NCBI GenBank assembly: GCA_016110215.1
Contig: JADWQD010000012.1
Span: 372,001 to 436,000, forward strand
DNA length: 64,000 nt
Direction of reading: 5' to 3'
DNA from: Capronia americana
Lineage: Eukaryota; Ascomycota; Eurotiomycetes; Chaetothyriales; Herpotrichiellaceae
Under the pieces are notes generated by a model. It ran no database searches and was not told where the DNA came from. It was given only the letters and a program-made list of their open reading frames with translations. How positions within the stretch are numbered: position 1 is the stretch's first letter; each line of letters begins with the position of its first letter. Of this stretch, positions 19,491 through 30,532 are shown piece by piece. The position numbers were made by a program, and so were the translations under genes.

Positions 19491-20749
19491 GTAACAACAT
19501 TGTGAGCCAAGTATAGGAAGAAGAGATGGCCGGCCATGGGGGTGTCATCTGCCAAATACGCCAAGATAGACCCCTCAGGCCCGGCAGATCGGGACGACTA
19601 CGCCACAGCTAATCAAATAGAAAATTCTCCTAACCGTCCCTTTGACCCAGACTAGAGAAAGGGAACTTTTGTGACTATTACGTCAACTTGGATCGGGTGC
19701 CAAGTTATGGGGACTGTAGGCTAGGGCAAAGGGCGATATATTGGCAACTATAGGCCCCTAGCCCAGATTGTGGGCGCGATTGATCCATTGCTCAGGCCGA
19801 CCACCACCATGCTCAGTCACGTGCAGGAGCATCTCAGGTTGAGGCGGCGAGGCTCAGGGCCATGCTCAGGTCCGCAGATGGAAATGGAATGTCCACCTCG
19901 AGGTCTGTTTCACCACCGGAATCTCGACGCCTTATGATAAAAGACCCACGTGACTGTGCACGTGAGGTGCAATCGAAGTCAGCAGCCACACAAGGTGCCA
20001 AGACCTTGTCACGTGACCTTCGTTCCTCGTACGTGAGCCCCCTGCGACATCCGATTGTCACTCTGGGTGGCCATATTGTCACTTATTGTAGTACAAATGA
20101 TTAACATATTGGCCGTCGATGCTGTCGCTATAACGACTAATACTGATACATCCAAGATTCAAAAGGGGAGCGAAAGCTCATATGCTCCGCAACCGGACTT
20201 GTGCAGCTCCTCCGTTGGTAGGTTCTCACAATCGTCGAGAGGATGTTTGTGGGCAAGCACCCGACAGCTCGATGCTTGGGCCTATATTGCTACTCGGCTG
20301 TATGGTTGACGTACGAGCAGCAGGAGGTCCCAGTGAGGCTTCCAGCATCCCGAATAGTAGAGCGAGAAGCGTCGCCGAGCACGAGACTCTGATTGGACTT
20401 CGGCAATATGACGAAGTCCGAGCCAAGATCATATCAAGAAGAGCTTCGGCGTGATCGGTACTGAGATCTGAGACGCGCCTTTGGCCCCTTCGACTGATGC
20501 CGATGCCAGCTTAAACAATGCAATAGATTGCGGGGCGATTCCACCCCAGACGGGGAGTTTCTGGGGATTGCTGACGGTTATGGTTGGAGGACTTCGAGCA
20601 GCCCACCTCTATCAGTGGCCCCTTTCATCATGCCCAAACCGAAAGATTAGTACTTAGACCCCGAGAGACCTCTATGGCGGATTACAGCTTACAGCCGTCT
20701 TCACAAATACCTCCCAGATCTGTTCCCGGCGCACTGAAGTATCAGCATC
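19491..20749. other. long intergenic region with CACGTG sites and a dispersed repeat
   Basis: 1.26 kb between divergent genes. It holds dispersed-repeat copy A (19814-19886), the 24-nt block shared with 12.6 kb (19907-19930), and CACGTG hexamers at 19818, 19947, 19959 and 20010. ORFs here are short and unlike known proteins. Confidence 0.55.
19814..19886 (+). repeat. dispersed repeat, copy A
   Basis: About 73 bp starting CAGTCACGTG and containing CATGCTCAGGTCC and GATGGAAATG. It aligns along its length with 34700-34771 in the same orientation. It may be a fragment of a miniature transposon or a shared regulatory module. Confidence 0.7.
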
Positions 20750-22541
20750 ATGGCTTACCACACGATCGGCTACGTGTTTCCCAGCCTCGTTGCAATCATT
20801 CTATTCAGTTATCTCCGAAGTTGCTTTCGCGAAGGACTCCGCAACGTGCCAGGGCCCTTCGCCGCTCGACTTACAACTCTGTATCGAGTGCTTATGGTCC
20901 GGGACGGGAAAGGGGTACAGAAGTACAAAGAGCTTCATGAAAAGTACGGCCCTGTTGTCAGAACTGGACCGTACCATGTTGCTCTCTCCGACCCGAATGT
21001 GATCCCAATCATCTATGGCTTCTCCAGCAAGTTCATCAAGGTAATTTGGAGCATCCGCTGTGTCGCAAAATCCCTTTTAACAAGCTCCAGTCCAATTTTT
21101 ACAAGGTTTCGGTGCCCTTCTACGAGGACGAACCACTGGACAACATCTTTTCCGCTGTGGATCCAGCTCTTCATAAGGCTCTCCGGGCGCCGACGGCACA
21201 AGTCTATTCCATGTCAAATGTACGGAACTACGAACAGCACGTGGACGATTGCACGAAGGTCTTCTTGGATCTCCTCAAAGAGGTGGACGGCAAGCCAACC
21301 GACTTCACGCAGCATTTCCATTGGTATGCGTTTGATGTAATCACCAGCATTTCCTACCACAAACCTTTGGGCTTCTTGAATGCACGGAGCGACCTGCATG
21401 GAATGATTGCAGGGTCAGATGCTACCATCCCGTACTTCGCGATCATCGGACAAGTTCCCTTCCTGCACCCTTATCTGTTAGGCAATAGGAAGGTAATCAA
21501 ACTTTTGCGCCTACTCAACCCTGGGTTCCCCGATTTTTTCGGTGACCTGTTCTTGGTTCGTCAAACCCAGCTTTACGCGATTCGTAATACTAAGTATCTG
21601 CAGAACATTGGCCGAGAGATCTCCCGATACGATCAAGAAGTTCAGGACGACACCCGTACCGACTTTCTGGCGCAGCTCAGAGCAAAAGATAACCCAGATC
21701 GGGTGAACTCCACAAGAGACGTGATGAATCACCTCGCCAACAATATGTAAGTGGTGAAGTGGCATCTGCTACGGTGGTGCCGGGCTAACTCGAACCTGTC
21801 AAATCAGACTAGCTGGAAGCGATACCACTTCATCCGTTCTTCGCGCCATCTTTTACTTTCTTGCCAAATGCCCCGACTCTTACCGGAAGGTTCTCAATGA
21901 GATCGACGAGGCCGATGAGGCTGGAAAGCTCTCATTGTATATCACCTACGAAGAGAGTCAGAAACTGGAATACTTGTGGGTTGGGCCCTGGAACCAGGAA
22001 AGATGAAAGATGACTGATTTGTTACAGGAAGATCGTGATCAAGGAGGCACTGCGTCTTCATCCCCCGATATGCTTCCCTCTAGAACGAGTTGTCCCCCCT
22101 GAGGGAGTCACGCTCTGCGGCCACTATATTCCCGGAGGAACCATCGTTGGTGTTATGGCTCCCGTGATGAACCACAACAAGGACGTCTACGGTGCAGACG
22201 CCCTGACTTTCCGTCCGGAGAGATGGACCGAAGCGAGCCCGGAGAAGCTCAAAGTCATGGAACGGTCTTATACAGCTGTATGTTTGTCCCCGCTTGAAGT
22301 TTCGACAAACTAACCTAACCTTTCTCAACTTCAACAGTTTGGCCAAGGGTCCCGTGCGTGTATCGGGAAGAATATTGCCATGCTCGAGATCTCCAAGTTT
22401 GTGCCACAGATACTGCGGCATTTTGACATGGAGTGGGCATCCCAGTCACCTGAATGGTCAACGTCTTCGTATTGGTTCTGCAAACAGGAGAATATGGTGA
22501 TGAAATTCACATCGCGAAAAAGATCGGCGAACCACATATAG
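20750..22541 (+). CDS. cytochrome P450 monooxygenase (pisatin-demethylase / benzoate-hydroxylase-like)
   Basis: A 524-aa microsomal P450. Exons 20750-21040, 21085-21746, 21808-21975, 22028-22277 and 22338-22541 join in frame. An N-terminal membrane anchor (VFPSLVAIILFSYLRSCF) is followed by the Pro-rich hinge NVPGPFAARL. The I-helix oxygen site is AGSDTTS, formed across intron 2; the K-helix ExxR is KEALRLHPP; the PERF-type motif is FRPERW; and the heme loop is FGQGSRACIGKNIAMLE with the Cys thiolate. All hallmark residues are intact. It acts with a P450 reductase on the ER. The substrate is unknown. The gene opens a block of oxidative genes (EthD-like, GMC, SDR, cyclase, cupin), so it probably starts an oxidation pathway. 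Confidence 0.93.
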
Positions 22542-23212
22542 GTATATGGGACCTGTCCTTTGGCCATTACTTATAACTGCATGGATGCTGCACGCTCTAC
22601 TACAACCCATGAAATATGCACAAGAATGAGGAAGCCTTATTTCTCACGGCCCGACTCTTTGACTCTCGCCAATGCACACAATCAAGACAGTGTCTCAAAT
22701 ATTATTGCTGCTTCAGTGGAGCCATTCTCAAGTCTGCATGTATTACAAGGAATACTTCGTAGTCTACGTGAGCCTCATGCGCGCGATGAGATTCTAATTG
22801 AGCGGGTGAGGAACATCATAGATGTAGGACTTGTGTGCGCTGGATGGTCGCCCATACGCTGCCCCTGGGACCGGAACCAATGCAGATCCCACTCGTTCTA
22901 TCGCCTGGCCAAAATCATGAGAGGGTCCACTATAACACCGATTTGTCGGTGCTGTTAGTGTCTATTGAACGCCTCGGCAAGTTCGGCGCGTCAAGGAAGC
23001 ATAGGAAAGGGTTGCACGACCGAGAAGAAGACATCCGGTTCCATTTTCTCACACCCGAACGCAGGCTGGGCGCGCCGTCAAAGGATTCCGGCTGAAACAA
23101 TCAATACCTTTTTTACTTCAATATGAAGTAACCAGGCCATTGACTCTATCTTCTGTCTGTTCACTTTTCCTCCAAACCTCCTGTTCATCTTGTAGCCGAA
23201 CCCCTTCCAAAA
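22542..23212. other. intergenic, no firm gene
   Basis: 670 bp. Two overlapping frames around 22.56-23.09 kb stay open for 260-400 bp, but neither shows a family motif. A decayed gene fragment is possible but not supported. Confidence 0.4.
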
Positions 23213-23545
23213 ATGCCTTTCCGCTCCACAGTTCTCTACCCCAATGATGAGGGCGCCACGTTCGACAAATCCTACTATATCTCGACTCACGTGCCGTTTG
23301 TTCTCAAGCACTGGGGCAAGTACGGCCTCTATGCGTGGGAGGTTGTCGAATACAAAGCAAGTGCCGATGGCACCAAACCCCCTTTCATAGTCGGGTCCAC
23401 GATGGTGTGGCACAGCGCGGAGCAGGAACAGGAGGCTCTTGTCAGCGAAGATTCGAAAGCAGTCTTTGCGGATCGTCCGAATTTCACCAACACGACGCCT
23501 GTTTTCATGAGCGGTACGGTTTTGGGAAGCTCCTCAACACAGTGA
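23213..23545 (+). CDS. EthD-domain small protein
   Basis: A 110-aa single-exon protein with the EthD dimeric alpha/beta-barrel pattern: the opening strand RSTVLYPND, FDKSYYISTHVPFVLKHW (the conserved Y-Y-x-x-x-H-x-P region), and a C-terminal TPVFMSGTV strand. In bacteria EthD accompanies a P450 system for ether degradation. In fungi such domains occur in decarboxylases and cyclase-like enzymes and in small accessory proteins. It lies directly after the P450 and may act on its product, but no catalytic role can be assigned. Confidence 0.82.
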   Translation: MPFRSTVLYPNDEGATFDKSYYISTHVPFVLKHWGKYGLYAWEVVEYKASADGTKPPFIVGSTMVWHSAEQEQEALVSEDSKAVFADRPNFTNTTPVFMSGTVLGSSSTQ

Positions 23546-23883
23546 AGCCGAGTACAGAGCGGCGCTCAGGTTCCTGCTTATTCGAAGAGCAATCAAATAT
23601 CGCCCACAGATGGACAATGGGCGGCGGAGCACAATGAGATGCTGCATGACGGAGTCAATATGCCAGAATTATCACACCGTCATTGATGGGCTACCGAAAG
23701 ACCATTCAATACACACATGGCCAGGCGTTCATCACCCTGTTTTGCTCCTCTTCCTCTTCCTCTTCCTCATCCTTACTCTTCCTCCTCTTGAAGACTTGCA
23801 TATGAGCTGCCTACACCTGCCTTGCCACCTTTTTGACGTCTGCGAAATTGAACACACATTAATCGCTGGGACGTTGGTTCCCA
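23546..23883. other. intergenic, CT-rich tract
   Basis: About 340 bp between convergent genes. A pyrimidine tract of CCTCTT repeats lies at 23745-23790. No gene seen. Confidence 0.5.
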
Positions 23884-25734
23884 TCACAAATTGTATTCGG
23901 CCTCCAAGCGTTTCCAACCCATCTGTCCGACCAAAAACGCTGTTGCTTGGGTATGACTGCTTTGGAATGTTAGTACAGGAGAGAGAAGAGAAATGCCGTC
24001 CTGCTCCTTCCGAGCCACCTACTTGGGAATCACCGGACAGACACTGAGGTCCACGACCCGCAACCCGTCCACTCCGACCAGGCGAAAATCGGGGTCCACG
24101 CAAGCGCTGGCATCATTTCTCGGGCCCATTCTCACAGTCCCCATGGGGTGAAACACGGATTTCAGGTCTTTTCGGCAGAATGCCAAAACATCGGCATCGC
24201 TGTCCGACTCCGGGACGAGCCGCTCCTTGGTCACATATGGAGCCATGGAGGGGGAGCGCATGAAGGCCAGAGCTTCTCGCACACCGTTGATCAGAGTCTG
24301 ACGATCGTAAGGGTGCGAAAGAAAGTTGACATCAATGACCGGATCTGCCGAAGGATCCTTCGAGGCCAGGGTGACAGAACCTCTGGATTGGGGATTCATA
24401 AGCATAACACCCATACTCAATGGCTCTTTACCATAGCGATCGTCCCATTGATGGAGGAAAATGCCTTCCAAGAACACCTCGAAGTGAGGAACATCAGGGC
24501 GTTTGAGCCATGCGCTCGTTTGCGAGTCCAGCTTTTCAAGTTCGTCCAAGTTGTGCCGCTGGGGGTCGAGTTTAAGGAAGCCCACCAAGGCAGCCTGCGT
24601 CCGAGTCGCATCTGGGCCTGTATGGTGCTGTAGCCATTCTTCTCGAGCCGCAGAGACTTGTTTAGGGTCCAGATCATGTCTGACGGGATCTCCAAACCGG
24701 GTATTCACCCCCCATTCCAGTAAAGCCCAGTTGTGATCCATCAAGTTCTTCCCAATTTGGGGTTGGTCGACAATGCAGTCAAGACCCAGCTCTTTCAGGT
24801 CAGCCTGGGGCCCGATGCCGCTGAGTAAGAGCAATCGCGGCGTGTCCACAGCTCCTAGAGACAGGACCACCTCTCTTGAAGCTCGGACTTGTCTGCCGTC
24901 GGCGAGGAGGACGCCGACGGCCTTTGGTTTCTGCTCCGGGTTGCTATTTTCCATCAGAATCTTGATCGCTCTGGTGTTAGTGTATATTGTAAGAGTCGAC
25001 GGGGGGTTCTTTAGCCAGGCCGCGCTTGTGGTCCGGCGTCCGTTATGAGTCGTCGTTGAGGACATGCCAATGCCGACGCCATCGCCAGAATTCTGGTCGC
25101 AATTCAGCGGCCACCCAAAGTCGCAAGCTGCCCGTAACAGACGGTCCATGGATCCCGGCCACTGTCGTCTGGAGAGAAGGGTGATGTCAAGGTGGCCGCC
25201 GAACCCATGGGCGCCGTCTCGCGGCTTGACAAATTCGTCGCCGTCACCGTCGAAATGGAGATTCTCCAGCTCCTTGAACCTTTCGACGACGTTGTCCCAC
25301 TTGAAAGCATCGTCGGCCACCATGTCGGACCACAGATCGTAGTCAGCAGATACGCCTCGAGTGTACGTGGCGTAATTGGCTATGCTAGATCCTCCTAGAC
25401 CTCGCCCGCGGATGTAATCCAGGCATCGTCCAGACACATGCTTCTGTGGCGTGGTACGGTAATCAGTCCGAATCTCGGGGTTTTTGAACACATTGCTATA
25501 TCGTTCCGACGCAACATACAAGTCATCCCGGTCGTTACATCCGCCAGCTTCGATCAGCAATACCTTCGGTCTGGCAGCCGAGTTGGCCAAACTGCCTGCT
25601 AGCACGGCCCCGGAAGTCCCTTGAGTGTCACTTAGCTTCATGGGACTTCGACATCCAATGGTCGCTCAGACGAAGCTGTACTTACCGCCGCCGACAACAA
25701 GGAAATCGAATGTCGTCTCGGTTGGCTGAGCCAT
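23884..25734 (-). CDS. GMC-family FAD oxidoreductase
   Basis: A 573-aa glucose-methanol-choline oxidoreductase. Exons 25686-25734, 24023-25619 and 23884-23959. The first splice builds the dinucleotide fold VVGGGTSGAVLAG, and LLIEAGG follows. GRGLGGSSIANYATYTRG and the signature SGIGPQADLKELGLD are present. The active-site His is in SVFHPMGTVRMG. The last intron (CTAAC branch site) supplies PNSHTQATAF, which carries the second catalytic His of the family. Without these two small exons the enzyme would lack both its FAD start and its C-terminal catalytic residue. No signal peptide, so it is intracellular, as for choline or aryl-alcohol dehydrogenase types. It likely oxidises an alcohol made by the neighbouring P450 (inference). 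Confidence 0.92.
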
Positions 25735-26172
25735 GGCTGCGAAGTTTGAATGAACGTGGTCGTTCTCATAGGGTTTCCTGCCGGACAAGACTGGGCCTGC
25801 CAATGGTTATGTAGGTCGACGTCGTTCCAAGACATCGGTCCGCGGGGGGAAAAACTACTTACAATATCGAAATTGGCAATCTAAGTTCCTGATGGCCAAC
25901 ACTAGCTCACCTGAGTGTGCTCGGAATGTGTATCGGTGACATCGGAAGTTGTACGGCTAACCATCATTACAGGAACCCCGGACGAGGCTGTACGCTCCGA
26001 TGGCTTTAGGAACTGAGTTTATTGTCGCGGGTATTGAAGACAACGAACATTCTTGTTGTGGGATGCATTTCAGAACGAGGCTGGACCGATATAAAGCTCG
26101 AGAATACCCGAAATTTTGCTTTCTCTAGAATGGACGAGTGGTGTCCTCGCCACGTATCTGACTATGAGTCGA
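25735..26172. promoter_or_regulatory. upstream region of the GMC gene
   Basis: 438 bp between the GMC start and the SDR stop, both on the minus strand. No additional gene or clear motif. Confidence 0.4.
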
Positions 26173-26961
26173 TCATACAATGAACAGACCACCATCACTC
26201 CTGACTATGGTGCCCGAGACGTTCTTGTCCTTGAGAACGTAAAGATAGCTTTCAACAACGTCTGCTGGATTTCCAACTTGACCCGTGGTCGTATTCTTGG
26301 CCATCTCATGCAGTACGTGGTCCTTGACTTCTTGGCTGCCCAGTACATCCCACAGTTCCGTGTCAACCACGCCCGGGTTGATGAGATTGACTCGCACCGG
26401 CTTGAGTTCAAAAGCCAGAGCGCGGGTCATGCCATGTAAACCAGCCAAGTAGGAAGAAGTGGCACCCCAGCCTGGCACGGGCTTTTCGGACGTAGCGCCC
26501 CCAGTGAAAGTGATAGAACTTGCAGGGCCGGCATTCAGGTATGCTGCGCCATGTTTGGCGACGAAGAAGGGCGCAAAGAACCGGACCATCCCAGACTTTA
26601 GCATGTTGGCCATGGTCATGTCGCCAAGGGGTCTGGGGATGACCGCGTCCCCAGCCGTGTAAACGATGTGGTCGAGTTTCCGATCGACTTGTTGGAAGAG
26701 ACTCTGAATGTTGGGCTCCAGGTTGGCTTCATCGCCAAGATTGCATGTTATGCCGAGCACCGTCGTCTGGGAGTCGGGGTAGGTGGACTTCAGTCGCTCA
26801 ATGGACGACGAGACCTTGGAGCTCCTGGATGAAACTAGATAGACATGAGAGGCTTTGTGCTCAACAAGCGCTTCAGCCAGCGCAAAGCCCAAGCCAGAAG
26901 TACCCCCGATGATGAGGACGGTGCTGCCCGCGAGCTTGGAGGTATATTTGACAGTAGCCAT
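26173..26961 (-). CDS. atypical short-chain dehydrogenase/reductase (SDR)
   Basis: A 262-aa Rossmann-fold protein starting MATVKYTSKL; an upstream in-frame ATG at 27024 would add 21 non-family residues. The cofactor loop is GGTSGLGFALAEAL, and RVNLINPGVVDTELW is the usual C-terminal part. The canonical catalytic Y-x-x-x-K is absent: aligning on GLHGMTRALAFE places Thr and Leu where Tyr and Lys should be. A fungal SDR clade with this replacement exists, so it is probably a functional but mechanistically different enzyme rather than a broken one. It lies between the GMC gene (same strand) and a divergent regulator. Reductase activity should not be assumed. Confidence 0.86.
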   Translation of the reverse strand: MATVKYTSKLAGSTVLIIGGTSGLGFALAEALVEHKASHVYLVSSRSSKVSSSIERLKSTYPDSQTTVLGITCNLGDEANLEPNIQSLFQQVDRKLDHIVYTAGDAVIPRPLGDMTMANMLKSGMVRFFAPFFVAKHGAAYLNAGPASSITFTGGATSEKPVPGWGATSSYLAGLHGMTRALAFELKPVRVNLINPGVVDTELWDVLGSQEVKDHVLHEMAKNTTTGQVGNPADVVESYLYVLKDKNVSGTIVRSDGGLFIV

Positions 26962-27589
26962 GGTATCGTAGAGCTTTGGATCGCACGAGCAAGCCCCGAA
27001 AAAACAGCTAATGTAGGTTTCCACGATATAGTCTGAATCAGAAATGTTGTCGCTGGGTTGCCAATAATGCTGTGAGGGACCAGGGCTGTTTGTACCGAAA
27101 TCGGAATGGCCCTCGGCGACGATACAACGATATGTATTATTCCAGTCGGCGTTATGTTGAGGGAAAGGTAGGTTTTCCGCTGGAGATGGTTCACATCATA
27201 TGCTCTTCGCCCTTGCTTGACACCTTCACCTTCCGTCTTTCATTACCGAGAGAGATTTGATCCATTCGGCTCGGACGCCTTCGGCCTAAGACTACTCTGT
27301 ACCGGGGAGTGAAATGTCTGGTATTGATCTAGTATCGATCTAGTATCGATGTAGGCCATCTCCAGAATGGGTTGTCTGCATGGACGGGGTGGAAAGAAAG
27401 GGCGGCACTGCTGTCTGCCTCCACCCGCCTTCTGCGTGTGCCACGAACCGGAATGAGCAACCCACCCCCGCCCCCCACACGACCGAGGTCTGTTCACCCC
27501 AGGTACCCAGAGTTGACCATTTCATCCAGGGGAGTCCATTTCAAGAACCAACATCTACATCCAAACCGACTCCGCGGCCAGGTCGGAAG
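26962..27589. promoter_or_regulatory. divergent promoter of SDR and Zn2Cys6 gene
   Basis: 628 bp. A directly repeated CTAGTATCGAT motif occurs at 27328-27350. The reading frame stays open upstream of 27590, but it is Pro/Thr-rich and unlike protein before the chosen start. Confidence 0.4.
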
Positions 27590-29985
27590 ATGAACTCTTC
27601 AGAAAGCTCTGAGACGTCCAAAAAACGCCGTGCCGCAGCGGCGTGTGGCGTTTGCCATTCGCGCAAAGTGCGCTGTGACATCGTGTCTTCCGGCTCACCG
27701 TGCTCCAACTGTCGCAGGGATGAGGTCGAATGCATTCTACACGTCTCTGCGAGGGGTCGGCATCACCGTGTCAGGGGCAAAAAACAGAAGGATGCCGGTA
27801 GGTCGAGTCCGGCGTTGCCTGGACCTGCTCTCGGTCCAGGTCCAGGGCTTCGGCACTCGCCTGATCGGTCTCAAGCCCATCTCCATCGCCGTCTCGGATC
27901 GCAGGTAGTAGACCTGACTCCAGCTGACGACCCGTCGCGGCGCGCGGACGAAGAAACTCAGTCGAACGTCGATGGGTACAGCCTGATTGTTGACACGCCC
28001 AAGTCTGATAGGCTCCTCGAGCCCTTCTACGTTGGTGAGTGCATCGTCATCGACGCGGGCCAGCAGTCGGAAACCATGTGCTGACACATCTCCATTCCAG
28101 GCGAGCAACAGTCCTTGCGCTTCATCTTCAATGTCGCAAGAGACAAGACCCTTGCTACCAACGCCCACTTCCTTTTACCGCAGAAAAGAAAGGCAGCTCT
28201 CTTGCCTGCCGCCTCTACCTACCTACAGGCCATTGGGGCTTTCGATGTCGAGACACCGGAACTTCGCAGTGAACTCATTAAACTGTTCTTCCAATATGTA
28301 CATCCGACATTACCTGTCGTCGAGCCGACCGATTTTTTTCATCGGTATGAGACAGGAGGCCCAGCTTGTGTCAACCCGCTGCTTCTTCAGAGTATGTTCC
28401 TGGCTGCAAGCACTGTAAGTGAAGAAGCCTTTGGTCACGAGTCGACTGGTGATGCCGACTGATTGTGTTGCTACAGTTCGTTTCCCCAGAAGGATTACGG
28501 AGATCAGAAATGCCTTCCGTCATTGCTCTCAGGAGCAGATTCTACCAGAGGGCCAAGGTCGGTCGCCATAAGTGCTTGCATTATTGAGTACGGACTGATG
28601 GGCTCTTCAGGCATTATACGACTTTGACAATGGCAACGGGAAACTTTCTCTCATCCAGGCTGTCCTTTTGATCGGGTATTGGTTTAGCAACGCTCAGGAC
28701 AGGAGTGACAATTGGCACTGGACAGGCGTCGCTATTGGTTTGAGCCAGAGCATTGGCTTACATCGAAGTCCGGGCCATTCAAATATCCCCTTGTCCCACC
28801 GGCGACTGTGGAAACGCATCTGGTGGTGTTGCTTTTGCCGTGATCGTTACGTCGCCCTTGGAATGGGCCGTCCGACTCGAATCTCCCTGGACGATTGTGA
28901 CGTGGACGACGTGACTGTGGACGACTTGATTAGCAGTGCAGTTCTCACGCCGTCCCTAACGCCCGAGCATCTCGGCATCGTCATGCGATGCAACAACGTC
29001 GCCCCCTTGTTCTTGGATCTCGTCAAACTAAGCAAGATATCCGGCGAGATTCTCTGTGCTCAGTACCGACCCAAAGTGGAACTTCTCTCCTCCCAGGAGC
29101 TGATCCAATGCGAGGCTAAAATCCACCGATGGCACGGCGAACTCGACCCAAGTTGTCGCTTGGAGCCGCCGGACCACGAGACGACCGACACGCCGATTGG
29201 CTTGCGAGAGAAATACTGGCTTCAAGTCCAATATCAGTAGGTGCCAGTTCCCAAGTGGTTCTCCCCGCACACTCACGAATAAATTAGCATCTTGATCATC
29301 CTGCTGTACCGGCCATTGATATTCGGAAATCCATCTCGAGCTAGCATACCCGACGAAAGCGCCGAGTCGTGGAAGAAATGCGCCTCCGCGGCGTCGAACC
29401 TCGCCGACTGTTTCCGACAGATCGTCGAGCATGACCTGGTGTACACCCTGCCACCGGAGAGGTAAGAAGAAGCTTGGTCGAATTCCTCCCCCTTTCTAGG
29501 AAATGCTGCTCACTTCTGCTAGTGTCTCGATGCTGGTGGTTCATGTGCCCATTCTTTTTCTCTCAAAGTGTTGGGCTTCGGGCCTCAAACAGCACCTCGC
29601 CGGCGAAAATTTGAACCTGGCATTGCTGCTCTTGGAGGAACTCGGCCGACTGTACCTGGCCTCACAATTTGCTCTCTCTTATTTTCGAAGGGCGTTCGAG
29701 AAAATTGGGCAATCTGGTATTTCCCGGCTCGGGATGGAAGAGGGAGATGATGCAGCCGTTGTACCGTCTGAGCGCGGCCATTCTTCCAAGGGGAGACAAG
29801 TCGAAGTTGGACTCATCCAGCCAGAAGACATGTCGGTGTCCGAGGACGTTTTTGCAACGATCTCAGGGCTCCTATCGCCCAGCATTCCGACCGAGTTCGG
29901 CTTCCCGGGAGTCGACGACCTGTTTCAGGATATGGGTATGGAAGGAGATCCCGAGCTGATGTATGGGAATTTCAATTACTTATAA
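27590..29985 (+). CDS. Zn2Cys6 transcription factor with fungal_trans domain
   Basis: A 700-aa regulator with six exons: 27590-28034, 28101-28414, 28477-28557, 28611-29236, 29288-29461 and 29523-29985. The zinc cluster Cys residues are 19, 22, 29, 38, 41 and 48 (CGVCHSRKVRC...CSNCRRDEVEC), preceded by a KKRR basic stretch. The middle domain shows FFQYVHPTLPVVEPTDFFHRY, GVAIGLSQSIGLHR and RRLWKRIWWCCFCRDR, the signature of the AmdR/cutinase-regulator-like fungal_trans group. The C-terminus is acidic (DDLFQDMGMEGDPE), possibly activating. It sits centrally in the 20.7-34.5 kb block, so it is the natural candidate pathway regulator. Confidence 0.9.
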
Positions 29986-30532
29986 TCGTGTGTACCCTTG
30001 AATGTGTTATTTGACATGAATCGAAACTTTTTGGATCTGATCAGGCTTGAATCCTCTCGTGCTCCCTGGCCCCCAAGGGTTTTAAAAGATGACGATTGAG
30101 CAGAAGACAGCAAAAGAGTCGGTTTGCTCGTTGGATCCGGGCAGTTGATGAGTCGATCTGCTCGCTCCAGCTGTTTTGATCTCCCGACGAACGTGGGTGC
30201 TTGCAGCCCGCATCCGGGGTAGTGGACTGTAAGCATGTCAGAAGGACAGATTATTCCCCAGCCCAGGATGGTGCTTAGCCGAAACAGATACGCCGATGAC
30301 CTGAGCCCGTGGGGAGAACATGATGTCTACCAGTTCGGTAACACAGGAGCGACTTCTCAGGTTCCGAAATGCCGCCTAAGCTGTCCACTGCTGGACTGCC
30401 CAAATGACCTGTCAGATGCTTCGCCGGAAATGCTTCATAGCCGAGTACTTATACATGCAGCCATAATGCCGACCTTGCATTCTCTTGCAGTGTCAAATTT
30501 TGAGCATCGCTCTGTATACACCTCATATCACC
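29986..30532. other. intergenic, no gene seen
   Basis: About 550 bp upstream of the cyclase-like gene. No strong coding or motif signal. Confidence 0.4.

Noticed and set aside
20055..20454. Possible small gene between the saccharide regulator and the P450
   Set aside because: Overlapping short frames in different phases with no domain or good start; better explained as regulatory and repeat DNA.
22560..23095. Two overlapping open frames after the P450 gene
   Set aside because: No motif, no convincing splice that joins them, and ordinary codon pattern for non-coding DNA.
24019..25641. GMC oxidoreductase as a single exon starting MKLSDTQG
   Set aside because: That start lacks the FAD-binding GxGxxG and the end lacks the second catalytic His; small flanking exons restore both.
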